A program made the translations under genes and the position numbers. The notes below the pieces were generated by a model that ran no database searches, had not been told where the DNA came from, and saw only the letters and a program-made list of their open reading frames with translations. Shown piece by piece: positions 1 through 7,488 of a stretch of 10,937 nt of DNA (the first letter of the stretch is position 1; every line of letters begins with the position of its first letter). Source of the DNA: Muribaculum sp. Its GTDB lineage: Bacteria > Bacillota > Clostridia > Lachnospirales > Lachnospiraceae. The stretch spans positions 1-10,937 of the forward strand of contig JAMPHH010000083.1 of NCBI GenBank assembly GCA_023663505.1. Reading direction: 5' to 3'.

Positions 1-1750
1 CCTCGCCTACCTGTATCACAATGCCGCTGATAATCGCAAGGGTCAGCGGTATGACCAAAGTCATCTCCGAGCCCTGTCCCTCAACGCTGTCAATATCAAG
101 ACGTCCTCCGATGGACTGGATATTCTTGACCACAACGTCCATTCCCACACCACGTCCGGAGTATTCCGTGACCACCTCCTTGGTGGAAAAACCGGGCAGT
201 GTAATGAACTTGAAAATATCCTTATCCGAGAACTCTGTTATCGCCTTGTCGCCGATCAGCCCATTCTCAAACGCCTTGTTATAAAGCTTTTCTCTATTCA
301 GTCCCTTGCCGTCGTCCCTGACGCTGATATATACCTTACCGCCCTCGTTCTTCGCCTCCAAGGTAATCTTACCCTTCGCAGGCTTTCCGTTGGCCGTGCG
401 CATTGTCGGATCATCCTCAATACCGTGATCCACCGAGTTTCTCACAAGATGCATCAGCGGGTCGGAGATGTGCTCGATAATGTTCTTATCCACCTCCGTG
501 TTCTCCCCGATGACCTCGAACTCAATGTCCTTGCCCAGCTTTCTGGAAACATCAAAGACGATACGCCGCATCTTCTGGAACACGTTGGTAAGGGGCATCA
601 TACGCATGGACATGATAACGTCCTGCAGCTCCGTGGTGTTCTTGCTCAACTGCGCCGCGGCCTTCTGGAAATTGGTGAGATCCAGTCCCGGAACCTTCAG
701 ATCCGGATTCTGCAGCACCGTCGCCTCCGCGATCACCAGCTCTCCGATCATATCCATCAGAGCGTCCATCTTCTCCACGTTCACGCTGATAACTGCCTGC
801 TGCTTCGCCATATTCTTGGCGATGGTCTTGCCCTTTCCTGTCTCCTTGGACTTCACCACATAGTCGCCGGGCGCAATGGGCGCCTGCTGCTTTTCTTCCT
901 TCTTCTCGCCCTTTTCATCACCCAGATTGATGACGACAGGCGGCGCCTCGCGTCCAAACTCCACCAGTGCCTTGCCGTACTCCGTATTATTGATCTCATT
1001 AAAATCAATTGTCTCCGCCTCGGAGCTGTCAATCAGCTCCATCACCTCGTCCTTGGAAGCCTTGGTCTGCAGCAGCATGTGGAAGCCTTCTGCAAGAATA
1101 CTGTCACCGCTTGCCTCGTTGGAAAGAATGTCCTCAGGCGTGTAGAGCAGATCCTCCGCCACCTCCTTCAGCGCGTAGGTCGCGCTGTAAGCGCGGATAT
1201 TGCTCATCTGGGTATCGCTCCGATAATGGATCACGATCCGGTAAAAATGACTGTCCTCCTCCGCCACAGGCGTAATGTAGAACTGTGTCGGCTCCTCCTG
1301 CTTATTCGCCTTGGGAAGCCTGATGCCTTGCTTCTTGATCTCGCCCTTGAGCTCACCCAAGAACTCATCCAAATCTGCTACCAGCTCTTTCTCATCGCCA
1401 TCCGGGGCTTCGCCCGCCTTGATCTTGTCGAGCTCACCCGTGATGAAATCCGATACCGCAAGTACCTTTTCCACCAGCTCCATGTGAGGAACATTTTCCG
1501 GATGGGACTCGCGCAGGTAGTAGAATACATCCTCCAGCTTGTGGGATGCAGTCTTGATATTCTCATACATCAAAACTGCAGATGAACCCTTGATGGTGTG
1601 CATGATACGGAAAATCTCATTGATATCGGAATCGTCAAAGCAATCTGCATCTTGTTTTTCCAAAATAATGCCTTCCAGCTTTTCCAGACCTTGATAGCTC
1701 TCATACAAAAACATGGAAAGCATACTGTCTGTGTTAAATTCTTCTGCCAT
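1..1750 (-). CDS. cheA: Chemotaxis histidine kinase CheA, 3' end cut by the window edge
   Basis: CheA couples membrane chemoreceptors to the flagellar motor: it autophosphorylates on a P1-domain histidine and passes phosphate to CheY and CheB. The reading frame stays open from ATG 1750 to the left edge, giving 583 codons. The P1 Hpt domain has H51 in IMHTIKGSS. A P2-like region lies around residues 155-250. P3 dimerisation helices lie around 320-400. The P4 kinase domain has an N-box (LVRNSVDHG, N438), a G1 box (DDGKG, 479-483) and a G2 box (GRGVG, 532-536). The CheW-like P5 domain begins at about 570 and is almost entirely missing. A strong GGAGG stands 4 bases before the ATG. It is the fourth gene of the operon, 32 bases after the CheY-like gene. 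The truncation is caused by the window, not by mutation. Confidence 0.97.
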   Translation of the reverse strand, partial: MAEEFNTDSMLSMFLYESYQGLEKLEGIILEKQDADCFDDSDINEIFRIMHTIKGSSAVLMYENIKTASHKLEDVFYYLRESHPENVPHMELVEKVLAVSDFITGELDKIKAGEAPDGDEKELVADLDEFLGELKGEIKKQGIRLPKANKQEEPTQFYITPVAEEDSHFYRIVIHYRSDTQMSNIRAYSATYALKEVAEDLLYTPEDILSNEASGDSILAEGFHMLLQTKASKDEVMELIDSSEAETIDFNEINNTEYGKALVEFGREAPPVVINLGDEKGEKKEEKQQAPIAPGDYVVKSKETGKGKTIAKNMAKQQAVISVNVEKMDALMDMIGELVIAEATVLQNPDLKVPGLDLTNFQKAAAQLSKNTTELQDVIMSMRMMPLTNVFQKMRRIVFDVSRKLGKDIEFEVIGENTEVDKNIIEHISDPLMHLVRNSVDHGIEDDPTMRTANGKPAKGKITLEAKNEGGKVYISVRDDGKGLNREKLYNKAFENGLIGDKAITEFSDKDIFKFITLPGFSTKEVVTEYSGRGVGMDVVVKNIQSIGGRLDIDSVEGQGSEMTLVIPLTLAIISGIVIQVGE

Positions 1751-1782
1751 AATTCCTCCATTCTAAAGGATTTCTCTGACGG

Positions 1783-2172
1783 TTAAATCAGCTCCAGCTT
1801 CTTCAATACCTTTTCAAACTTTTCCATATCGATAGGTTTCCCCGCATAAGCTTCGCAGCCGAGTTCGAACGCCATCTTCACATTGCGCTCGTCATTGAGC
1901 GCAGTGGTCATAATGACTTTCACACGCTTGCTCTTGGGTATGCCCTTTTGCGCCTCTATGTCACGGATTGCTTTTAGAACCTGATACCCATCCATAACGG
2001 GCATCATCACGTCCAGACACGCCAGATCGTATGGTTCATCATCCAAGGCCATCATAAAGGCATCCACAGCTTCTTCGCCGTCCACCATCACATCACATTC
2101 ACCGTAACGCGACAGTTGTTTATCCATAAACTTCCGGCTGGCGAAATCATCCTCTGCCAATAAAATTTTCAT
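1783..2172 (-). CDS. CheY-like single-domain response regulator
   Basis: A stand-alone receiver domain with no output domain, about 129 residues from ATG 2172. From that ATG the key residues are the acidic pair in LLAEDD (E7, D8, D9), phospho-acceptor D54 in CLDVMMPVMDG, T89/T90 in IMTTA, and K112 in the GKP motif. It lies between cheB and cheA, so it is probably phosphorylated by this CheA and either acts on the motor switch or serves as a phosphate sink or adaptation factor. Whether it is the true motor-binding CheY cannot be decided from sequence alone. A GTG two codons upstream (2178) is an alternative start: AGGAG is 4 bases before the GTG, while GAGG is well placed for the ATG. Confidence 0.93.
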   Translation of the reverse strand: MKILLAEDDFASRKFMDKQLSRYGECDVMVDGEEAVDAFMMALDDEPYDLACLDVMMPVMDGYQVLKAIRDIEAQKGIPKSKRVKVIMTTALNDERNVKMAFELGCEAYAGKPIDMEKFEKVLKKLELI

Positions 2173-2197
2173 CCGCACCTCGCTCCTTTCTCACAAT

Positions 2198-3220
2198 CTA
2201 TTTGCTCAACAGGCTGTATACCTTGCCTGCTATCGCCGTCAGGTTCATCTTATACTCTACTGCCCCGATGTCAAAGGCAACCTTGGGCATTCCATAGACC
2301 ACGCAGGTCGCCTCGTCCTGTCCGATGGTCTGGGCGCCCGCATTGCGCATCTCCAGAAGCCCCTTGGCTCCGTCTCCGCCCATACCCGTCAGAATCACTC
2401 CAATCGCATTCTTGCCTGCGACCTTCGCCACGGAATTAAACAATACATCCACGGAAGGACAATGCCCGTTTACTCTCTCATTTCCCTTGCATTCCACCTG
2501 ATACACCCCGTTCACCTTGACGAGACGCATCTGCATGTCACCCGGTGCGATCAACACCTGTCCCGGCAGCACCCTGTCGCCGGTCTGTGCCTCCTTCACC
2601 GCCACCTCACACTGATTGTTCAGGCGGTCTGCATACATCTTGGTAAATCCGGGCGGCATGTGCTGCACAATGACAACACCCGGAATATCACGCTTAAATC
2701 TGCTCACGACCTCAAAGATTGCCTCCGTCCCTCCCGTGGAAGCGCCGATGGCAACGAGCCGGTCCTTGCCAACCACGTTGGCATGGCTCATCATAGGGTC
2801 GGCGTCCACACGCTTGAGCTTCCCGACCTTCGCCGTGGACGCGATCTTAACCTTCGTCGCGAGCTCCTGTGTCAGGAAATTATTGAGCTGCGCCTGATTC
2901 ATATTACTGGGCTTGTTGACAAAATCAACCGCCCCTGCCTCCAAAGCGTCAAAAACCTTGCCGTTTAAAGAGCTGATCATGACAACGGGAAGCGGATACT
3001 GAGGCATCAGTCTTCTCAAAAACTCTATGCCGCTCATTCTCGGCAGCTCCACGTCAAGCGTCATGACGTCCGGCTTATATTTGACAATGGCATCTCTGGC
3101 TTCATAGGCGTCCCCCGCCTGAGCCACCACCTCGATATTGGGGTCGGAATCCAATCCCTTCACAAGCATATTGCGAAACATCAAGGAGTCGTCTACAACT
3201 AACACTCTGATTGGTCTCAT
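2198..3220 (-). CDS. cheB: Chemotaxis response regulator protein-glutamate methylesterase CheB
   Basis: CheB removes methyl groups from, and deamidates, chemoreceptor glutamate/glutamine sites, opposing CheR during adaptation. The protein has 340 residues, close to family length. An N-terminal receiver domain (about 1-120) has acidic pair D10/D11, phospho-acceptor D56 in TLDVELPRMSG and K103 in the NKP motif. A linker at about 125-150 leads to the methylesterase domain (about 153-340). Its catalytic triad is S161 in GASTGG, H187 in VQHMPP and D283 in GMGGDG. Each lies three residues before the E. coli positions S164/H190/D286, so the enzyme appears intact. It starts 3 bases after the cheR stop, which suggests translational coupling. 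CheA in the same operon is the likely phosphodonor. Confidence 0.97.
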   Translation of the reverse strand: MRPIRVLVVDDSLMFRNMLVKGLDSDPNIEVVAQAGDAYEARDAIVKYKPDVMTLDVELPRMSGIEFLRRLMPQYPLPVVMISSLNGKVFDALEAGAVDFVNKPSNMNQAQLNNFLTQELATKVKIASTAKVGKLKRVDADPMMSHANVVGKDRLVAIGASTGGTEAIFEVVSRFKRDIPGVVIVQHMPPGFTKMYADRLNNQCEVAVKEAQTGDRVLPGQVLIAPGDMQMRLVKVNGVYQVECKGNERVNGHCPSVDVLFNSVAKVAGKNAIGVILTGMGGDGAKGLLEMRNAGAQTIGQDEATCVVYGMPKVAFDIGAVEYKMNLTAIAGKVYSLLSK

Positions 3221-3223
3221 ATA

Positions 3224-4036
3224 TCAGCTACCCTGCTTTCTATAAATTGATGGCTGTACATATTCGAACGGATTGTTATGCCGATCCAAACCCTCTGTGG
3301 TGCCTATAAACAGATAGCCGCCCGGCTCCATATAATCATAAATCTTCTTAATAAGCTGCATCTTCACGTCATTGGGGAAATAAATCATCACATTCCTCAG
3401 AAAGACCACATGGAACTTTCTCTTGAACGGGAAGGGATTCATCAGGTTGAACTGCCTGAAGATCACTTCCTTCTTCAGCTCATCCTTCACCGTGTATTCC
3501 TCAGCGCTTATCTGCTTGAAATACCGCTGCTTCCACTTCGCGGGCAGGGGTTCCACCTGTTCCTTGAGATAGACGCCCTTTGTGGCATGCTCCAACACTC
3601 TGGTGGACACATCTGTCGCCAAGACTCTGGTATCCCATGACTTGTGCTCCAGTCCGAAAAAGTCCATCAGCACCATCGCGAGGGTGTAAGGCTCCTCCCC
3701 TGTCGATGACGCGCCGCACCACACGCGCAGATCCCTGTCGCGCGCCGCCTTCGCCTTTGCCCAAGGCAGCACGACCTGCGCCAAGTAATCGAAATGTGCG
3801 CTCTCGCGCATAAAGTATGTATGGTTGGTGGTCAGAACATTGACAATGTCCGTCGCCTCCGGCCCGTTGGGGTTCTTCTCCACCTTTGCCATATACTCGT
3901 CATAATTCGCATAACCGTTACGGGCAAGATAATTCTCTAATCGACCGCTCACCAAGACTCTTTTTTGGCTCAGGTCTATGCCGTAATTTTTCTGCATGTA
4001 CATTACTATACGTTGAAATTCACTATCGGTAATCAC
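3224..4036 (-). CDS. cheR: Chemotaxis protein-glutamate O-methyltransferase CheR
   Basis: CheR transfers methyl groups from S-adenosylmethionine to glutamates of chemoreceptors, setting receptor sensitivity together with CheB. The 270 residues match the usual length. A helical N-terminal domain (about 1-75) leads into the family motif NHTYFMRE, then a Rossmann-type SAM domain with CGASSTGEEPYTLA (about 107-120) and later FLRNVMIYF. The start is GTG 4036, with AGGAGG nine bases upstream; no better ATG exists nearby. It is the first gene of the che operon, behind a consensus promoter. Receptor genes are not in the window. Confidence 0.97.
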   Translation of the reverse strand: MITDSEFQRIVMYMQKNYGIDLSQKRVLVSGRLENYLARNGYANYDEYMAKVEKNPNGPEATDIVNVLTTNHTYFMRESAHFDYLAQVVLPWAKAKAARDRDLRVWCGASSTGEEPYTLAMVLMDFFGLEHKSWDTRVLATDVSTRVLEHATKGVYLKEQVEPLPAKWKQRYFKQISAEEYTVKDELKKEVIFRQFNLMNPFPFKRKFHVVFLRNVMIYFPNDVKMQLIKKIYDYMEPGGYLFIGTTEGLDRHNNPFEYVQPSIYRKQGS

Positions 4037-4047
4037 TTTCTTTTGCC

Positions 4048-4088
4048 TCCTACGTACTCAAGGCAGCGCATTCCTACGTTCTTTGAGT
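4048..4088 (-). promoter_or_regulatory. cheR leader with direct repeat and possible stem-loop
   Basis: The predicted 60-base untranslated leader of cheR contains an exact 8-base direct repeat, ACGTAGGA on the minus strand, at 4072-4079 and 4048-4055. The second copy supplies the first bases of the cheR Shine-Dalgarno sequence. ACTCAA (4083-4088) and TTGAGT (4056-4061) are perfectly complementary and could close a loop just upstream of the ribosome binding site. The bases are plainly there; a regulatory role is inference. Confidence 0.35.
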
Positions 4089-4104
4089 CCTAATATACTA
4101 TCTT

Positions 4105-4133
4105 ATGATAAACCATTTACTTTTTTTTGTCAA
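4105..4133 (-). promoter_or_regulatory. SigA-type promoter for the cheR-cheB-cheY-cheA operon
   Basis: On the minus strand a perfect -35 box TTGACA (4133-4128), a 17-base spacer containing an A-tract, and a -10 box TATCAT (4110-4105) form a near-consensus housekeeping promoter. Transcription should start near 4098, about 60 bases before cheR. The TGA stop codon of the upstream receiver gene (4132-4130) lies inside the -35 box. No flagellar SigD-type promoter was recognised here. Confidence 0.85.
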
Positions 4134-4516
4134 TCGTTTGAATCCTCTTTTGCCTTCTGCATGGCACGTTGGATTCTATCATGCAGATCCGCTGAATCAA
4201 AGGGTTTCAGCACATAATCGCAGGCTCCCAATTTCTGGCATTCCACAATCGTTCCCTTGTCATTTTGGGACGTGAGCATGATCACGGGAATGTCCGCCCC
4301 GACGCTCGTCGCCCGAATCTCCTTCAAGGTCTCGATTCCGTCCATCTCCGCCATCCTGATATCCAGAAGGATCAGATCAGGCTTCTTCTCCGACTTGAGA
4401 TACTTCAAAGCCCGAGATCCGGAATTTACGGGAACTACCTCGTAGCTGTCCTTTAATTTCTGCTCGATCGTCGCCAGATTGATCGGACTGTCGTCCACCG
4501 CCAATATCGTCGCCAT
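4130..4516 (-). CDS. Stand-alone receiver-domain response regulator
   Basis: A 128-residue protein consisting of one receiver domain, with no DNA-binding or enzymatic output. Acidic pair D8/D9, phospho-acceptor D52 in LLDIRMAEMDG, T82 in MLTSQ and K104 in LKPF are all present, so it should be phosphorylatable. It follows the hybrid kinase gene after 61 bases and precedes cheR, which makes it the obvious candidate to receive phosphate from the kinase's Hpt domain. It may act by protein contact, perhaps on chemotaxis or motility, but no target is visible. The ATG at 4516 is preceded by GGGGGG with a 5-base spacing. It has its own promoter inside the end of the kinase gene. Confidence 0.93.
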   Translation of the reverse strand: MATILAVDDSPINLATIEQKLKDSYEVVPVNSGSRALKYLKSEKKPDLILLDIRMAEMDGIETLKEIRATSVGADIPVIMLTSQNDKGTIVECQKLGACDYVLKPFDSADLHDRIQRAMQKAKEDSND

Positions 4517-4563
4517 TTTATCCCCCCATTCCTGCTGCCCTTATAAACAACGCACACAATTTA

Positions 4564-4591
4564 ATTATACCATACAACTATTTTTCTTCAA
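4564..4591 (-). promoter_or_regulatory. Extended -10 promoter for the stand-alone receiver gene
   Basis: On the minus strand a perfect -10 box TATAAT (4569-4564) is preceded by TGG, giving the extended -10 form TGnTATAAT. A partial -35 box TTGAAG (4591-4586) sits 16 bases upstream, inside the last codons of the kinase gene. The expected transcription start is near 4557, about 40 bases before the receiver ATG. Confidence 0.7.
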
Positions 4592-7427
4592 GGGTGTTTA
4601 TGAGGTTTTTGAGCATATTTTCTGCCTTGGAATCCTCGTACAGCTTCAACAACTCCTGAACCTCCTTAAGCCCCGATCGCGTGTCCTCGTCAAGATGATG
4701 CCGCAGCGACTCCTCCACCTTGGCGGCGCACTCCTTGGAACGGAAGCTCTCCAAGCTCTCCAACGCCTCCCGCAGGTTGACCGCAAGGGTCATTCGGTCT
4801 ATCTCGGGAAGGGACTGCTCAGTCTCGGCATTTCCCTCCCTTGCGTCCAGAAAATCTCGAATCGCCTTAAGCTGTCCCTCATAAGCCGCGATCAGCTCCT
4901 CAAAATGCCCCGCGATAAACGCTTCATCTTCGCGGTTTGCCGCCTCCTCATGCGCCCTCGCTGCCGTCGAGAGACTCATCGCCCCCACGTTTGCCGACGC
5001 GCTCTTTAAGGCGTGCATCTCGATTCCGTAATTTTTGTAATCCCTTGCATCAAAGAGCGTCCTTAACAGCGGGAGCTTGCGCCCGCCATCCATAGCATAC
5101 AGACTTAACAGCTCCGCATATTCCTCCGCCGAGCCTGACTGATGCTTAATTACGGCGTCCATGTCAATCCCCTCGATACGGATATCCCACAATCCACCTC
5201 CTTCCTCCTCCGCCTGCCCGTCGCCCTGCGGCTTGGGTGCTTTCCTGCGCTCCTCAGGAATCCATTTAAGCAAGGCTTCGTTTAAACGCTTTCTGTCCAA
5301 GGGCTTGCTCAGGAAGTCCTGAAAGCCGTTCTTGATGAACATCTCCCGAACCCCCTCCATGGCATTGGCTGTCAACGCTATGATAATAGGGCTCGTTCCG
5401 TTCTCGCCGCAATCCCTGCGAATATTCCGAACGGTCTCGATTCCGTCCATCTCCGGCATCATATGATCCATGAAGATAATGTCATACCGCGTATTTTTGA
5501 CCAGCTCAATCGCCTCAAAGCCGCTTGCCGCCTCCGCCAGCTCAAATCCATAGGTATCCAGGAACCTTCCCGCTACCTTTCTGTTGACCAGATTGTCATC
5601 TACCACCAACACCTTCACATCGGGGGTGGTGAAAAGCTCCGGCTTCTCCTCCATGGCGACAGGGTTGACAGGCATCTCCTCTATGGTGCGTCTGTCCACG
5701 ATTCTCTGCGGGATCGTCACGATAAATGTCGTCCCCTCCCCGTAGACACTCTCAAGCGAGATATCCCCCTCCATGAGCTGAACCAGACGCTTGGTAATCG
5801 AAAGCCCAAGCCCCGTCCCCTCGACACTGCGGTTTCTGTTAGAGTCAACCTGCTGAAAGTTCTCGAATATCTTCTCCCTGTCCTCATCCCTGATGCCACA
5901 GCCCGTGTCCTCCACACGAAATACCAACAGCTCCTCGTCCTGTGTCCGACCTTCCCTGCCGCCCACGCTGATCTTGACATACCCCTCCTTGGTGAATTTC
6001 ACGGCATTATTCAACAGGTTGATCAATATCTGCTTAATCCGCCCCTCGTCCCCATAATACCGACTGGGTATGCCCGTGTCATACTCGTATTTCATCAGGA
6101 GCCCCCTCTGGGACGCTGCGATATCCATCATATGTACCACTTCATCTACAACAGCCTTCACATGGTACTCCGACAGCACCAGCTCCATCTTGCCCGCCTC
6201 CACCTTGGACAAGTCCAAAATGTCATTGATGATGGCGAGAAGATTCTGGGACGCCGACTTGATATCACAGGCATATGTATACATCTTTCTCCCCGTGCTC
6301 TCCTCGATGATGATATCGCTCAAGCCTATTATAGCGTTCATCGGGGTGCGAATCTCATGGGACATATTGGCAAGAAATTCGCTCTTTGCCATATTCGCGC
6401 GCTCCGCCTGCTCCCGCACGCGCTTGATCTCCTCGATATAATTCCTCGTGTCCGTGACGTCCAACAGCAGCATGACATTTCCCTGCGGCTGATTGTTTTT
6501 GTCCAAGATCACCCTCGTGTGACACTCGTAATGTCTCTCGTTCAGGTCAAACTCCCCGCCTGCGTTCTCCTCAAGCAGCCCCACGGGAAAGCCCTCGACA
6601 TCAGCAATGAGATCACCCATTCTGTGAACGCCAAGCTTCGGAAAGATTCCCTCCGCCGCCCGATTAAAATTCAGGATTCGATTCTGCATATCCAAAGCGA
6701 TCACGCCGTCGCTCATACTCTCCAGTAACGCCTCCGACGCCATCCACCGGAAATCATAGGTTCTCTGCCGCCAGATCAGGATAACCACCAGAGAGAGCAC
6801 CAGCCCCATCACCGACGGAGTCATGTCAAACCCTCGCGTCAGCTTACACGCATAAGCCAAGAGAGCCAACACGGGAAGGATTGAGAGGCACATGATCGTC
6901 TTGTATTTCCTGTTATCCTTGCGCCCTCTGGTAAAGGACAGCGCATAAAGCGTCATACAATAAGGTACGACACAGCCCACTACAAGAAACACGAAATACG
7001 CGGGGCCATACTCCAGACTCAGATAATAATGTCCGTCCTCCGCCATCAGCCACTCGATTCGCTTATAATAAAGCTTATGCCAGTCAAGTGAGAAAATAGT
7101 CGCCAACAGCGCAAAATCAACCACCCCCAACGCATACAAGATCTTTATTGGCGGCTTCACATAGCAATAATAAAAAATAAACCAACAATAACACAGCGGG
7201 ACAAACGTAGAGCCAAGATATTGCATTTTGGCAGACATGATTGCCGTCTCACGAGTAGACGCCGTCAATTCCAGAAAATAGCCCACGTTCTGTATCAGGG
7301 AGCCGCACAGGAAATACCCCATCAGCTTCTGCTCCCTCGCGCCGCTGTCATCTGCGATCAACAGTGCCAGAGCGATAAATATAACAACAATTGCAAAGAG
7401 TTCAGCACAAATAAATACGTTCAGCAT
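4578..7427 (-). CDS. Hybrid sensor histidine kinase: 7TM, PAS-like, HisKA, HATPase, REC and Hpt
   Basis: A 949-residue membrane sensor kinase that contains most of a phosphorelay. About seven hydrophobic segments fill residues 1-220 and resemble the N-terminal 7TM module of histidine kinases. A PAS-like segment follows (about 230-330). HisKA has H357 in NMSHEIRTP. The HATPase domain has N474, a G1 box DTGCGI (507-512) and a G2 box GTGLGL (537-542). The receiver has D610/D611, acceptor D654 in FMDHMMPEMDG and K708. After an acidic linker (about 730-750) the Hpt domain carries H805 in MHALKSASA. The last 80 residues look helical and are not assigned. The signal sensed is unknown. No DNA-binding output is fused, so phosphate probably passes to the stand-alone receiver encoded next. 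Nothing required for activity appears to be missing. Confidence 0.95.
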   Translation of the reverse strand: MLNVFICAELFAIVVIFIALALLIADDSGAREQKLMGYFLCGSLIQNVGYFLELTASTRETAIMSAKMQYLGSTFVPLCYCWFIFYYCYVKPPIKILYALGVVDFALLATIFSLDWHKLYYKRIEWLMAEDGHYYLSLEYGPAYFVFLVVGCVVPYCMTLYALSFTRGRKDNRKYKTIMCLSILPVLALLAYACKLTRGFDMTPSVMGLVLSLVVILIWRQRTYDFRWMASEALLESMSDGVIALDMQNRILNFNRAAEGIFPKLGVHRMGDLIADVEGFPVGLLEENAGGEFDLNERHYECHTRVILDKNNQPQGNVMLLLDVTDTRNYIEEIKRVREQAERANMAKSEFLANMSHEIRTPMNAIIGLSDIIIEESTGRKMYTYACDIKSASQNLLAIINDILDLSKVEAGKMELVLSEYHVKAVVDEVVHMMDIAASQRGLLMKYEYDTGIPSRYYGDEGRIKQILINLLNNAVKFTKEGYVKISVGGREGRTQDEELLVFRVEDTGCGIRDEDREKIFENFQQVDSNRNRSVEGTGLGLSITKRLVQLMEGDISLESVYGEGTTFIVTIPQRIVDRRTIEEMPVNPVAMEEKPELFTTPDVKVLVVDDNLVNRKVAGRFLDTYGFELAEAASGFEAIELVKNTRYDIIFMDHMMPEMDGIETVRNIRRDCGENGTSPIIIALTANAMEGVREMFIKNGFQDFLSKPLDRKRLNEALLKWIPEERRKAPKPQGDGQAEEEGGGLWDIRIEGIDMDAVIKHQSGSAEEYAELLSLYAMDGGRKLPLLRTLFDARDYKNYGIEMHALKSASANVGAMSLSTAARAHEEAANREDEAFIAGHFEELIAAYEGQLKAIRDFLDAREGNAETEQSLPEIDRMTLAVNLREALESLESFRSKECAAKVEESLRHHLDEDTRSGLKEVQELLKLYEDSKAENMLKNLINTLEEK

Positions 7428-7459
7428 AACAATATTCCTATCAGCCTTTCCAGTATCTA

Positions 7460-7488
7460 ATTATGCAATGTTTTGGCGGAAATGTCAA
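7460..7488 (-). promoter_or_regulatory. SigA-type promoter for the hybrid kinase gene
   Basis: On the minus strand a perfect -35 box TTGACA (7488-7483), a 17-base spacer and a -10 box CATAAT (7465-7460) form a strong predicted promoter. The TGA stop codon of the radical SAM fusion gene (7487-7485) is embedded in the -35 box. Transcription should start near 7453, about 25 bases before the kinase ATG, so the kinase can be expressed independently of the genes to its right. Confidence 0.82.

Noticed and set aside
425..1585. Long plus-strand open frame of 386 codons
   Set aside because: It lies wholly antisense to cheA, is rich in Leu, His and Arg as shadow frames are, and shows no family motif or ribosome binding site.
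1..1750. CheA as a truncated pseudogene
   Set aside because: The frame is uninterrupted to the window edge with all P1-P4 motifs; only the window cuts it.
4121..4128. Run of eight T on the plus strand as a terminator
   Set aside because: No GC-rich hairpin precedes it on the plus strand, and on the minus strand it is the A-tract between the -35 and -10 boxes of the cheR promoter.
5463..6728. Plus-strand open frame of 421 codons
   Set aside because: Antisense to the hybrid kinase, whose HisKA, HATPase and receiver motifs are intact on the minus strand; the plus-strand composition is His/Leu/Arg-rich with no domain.
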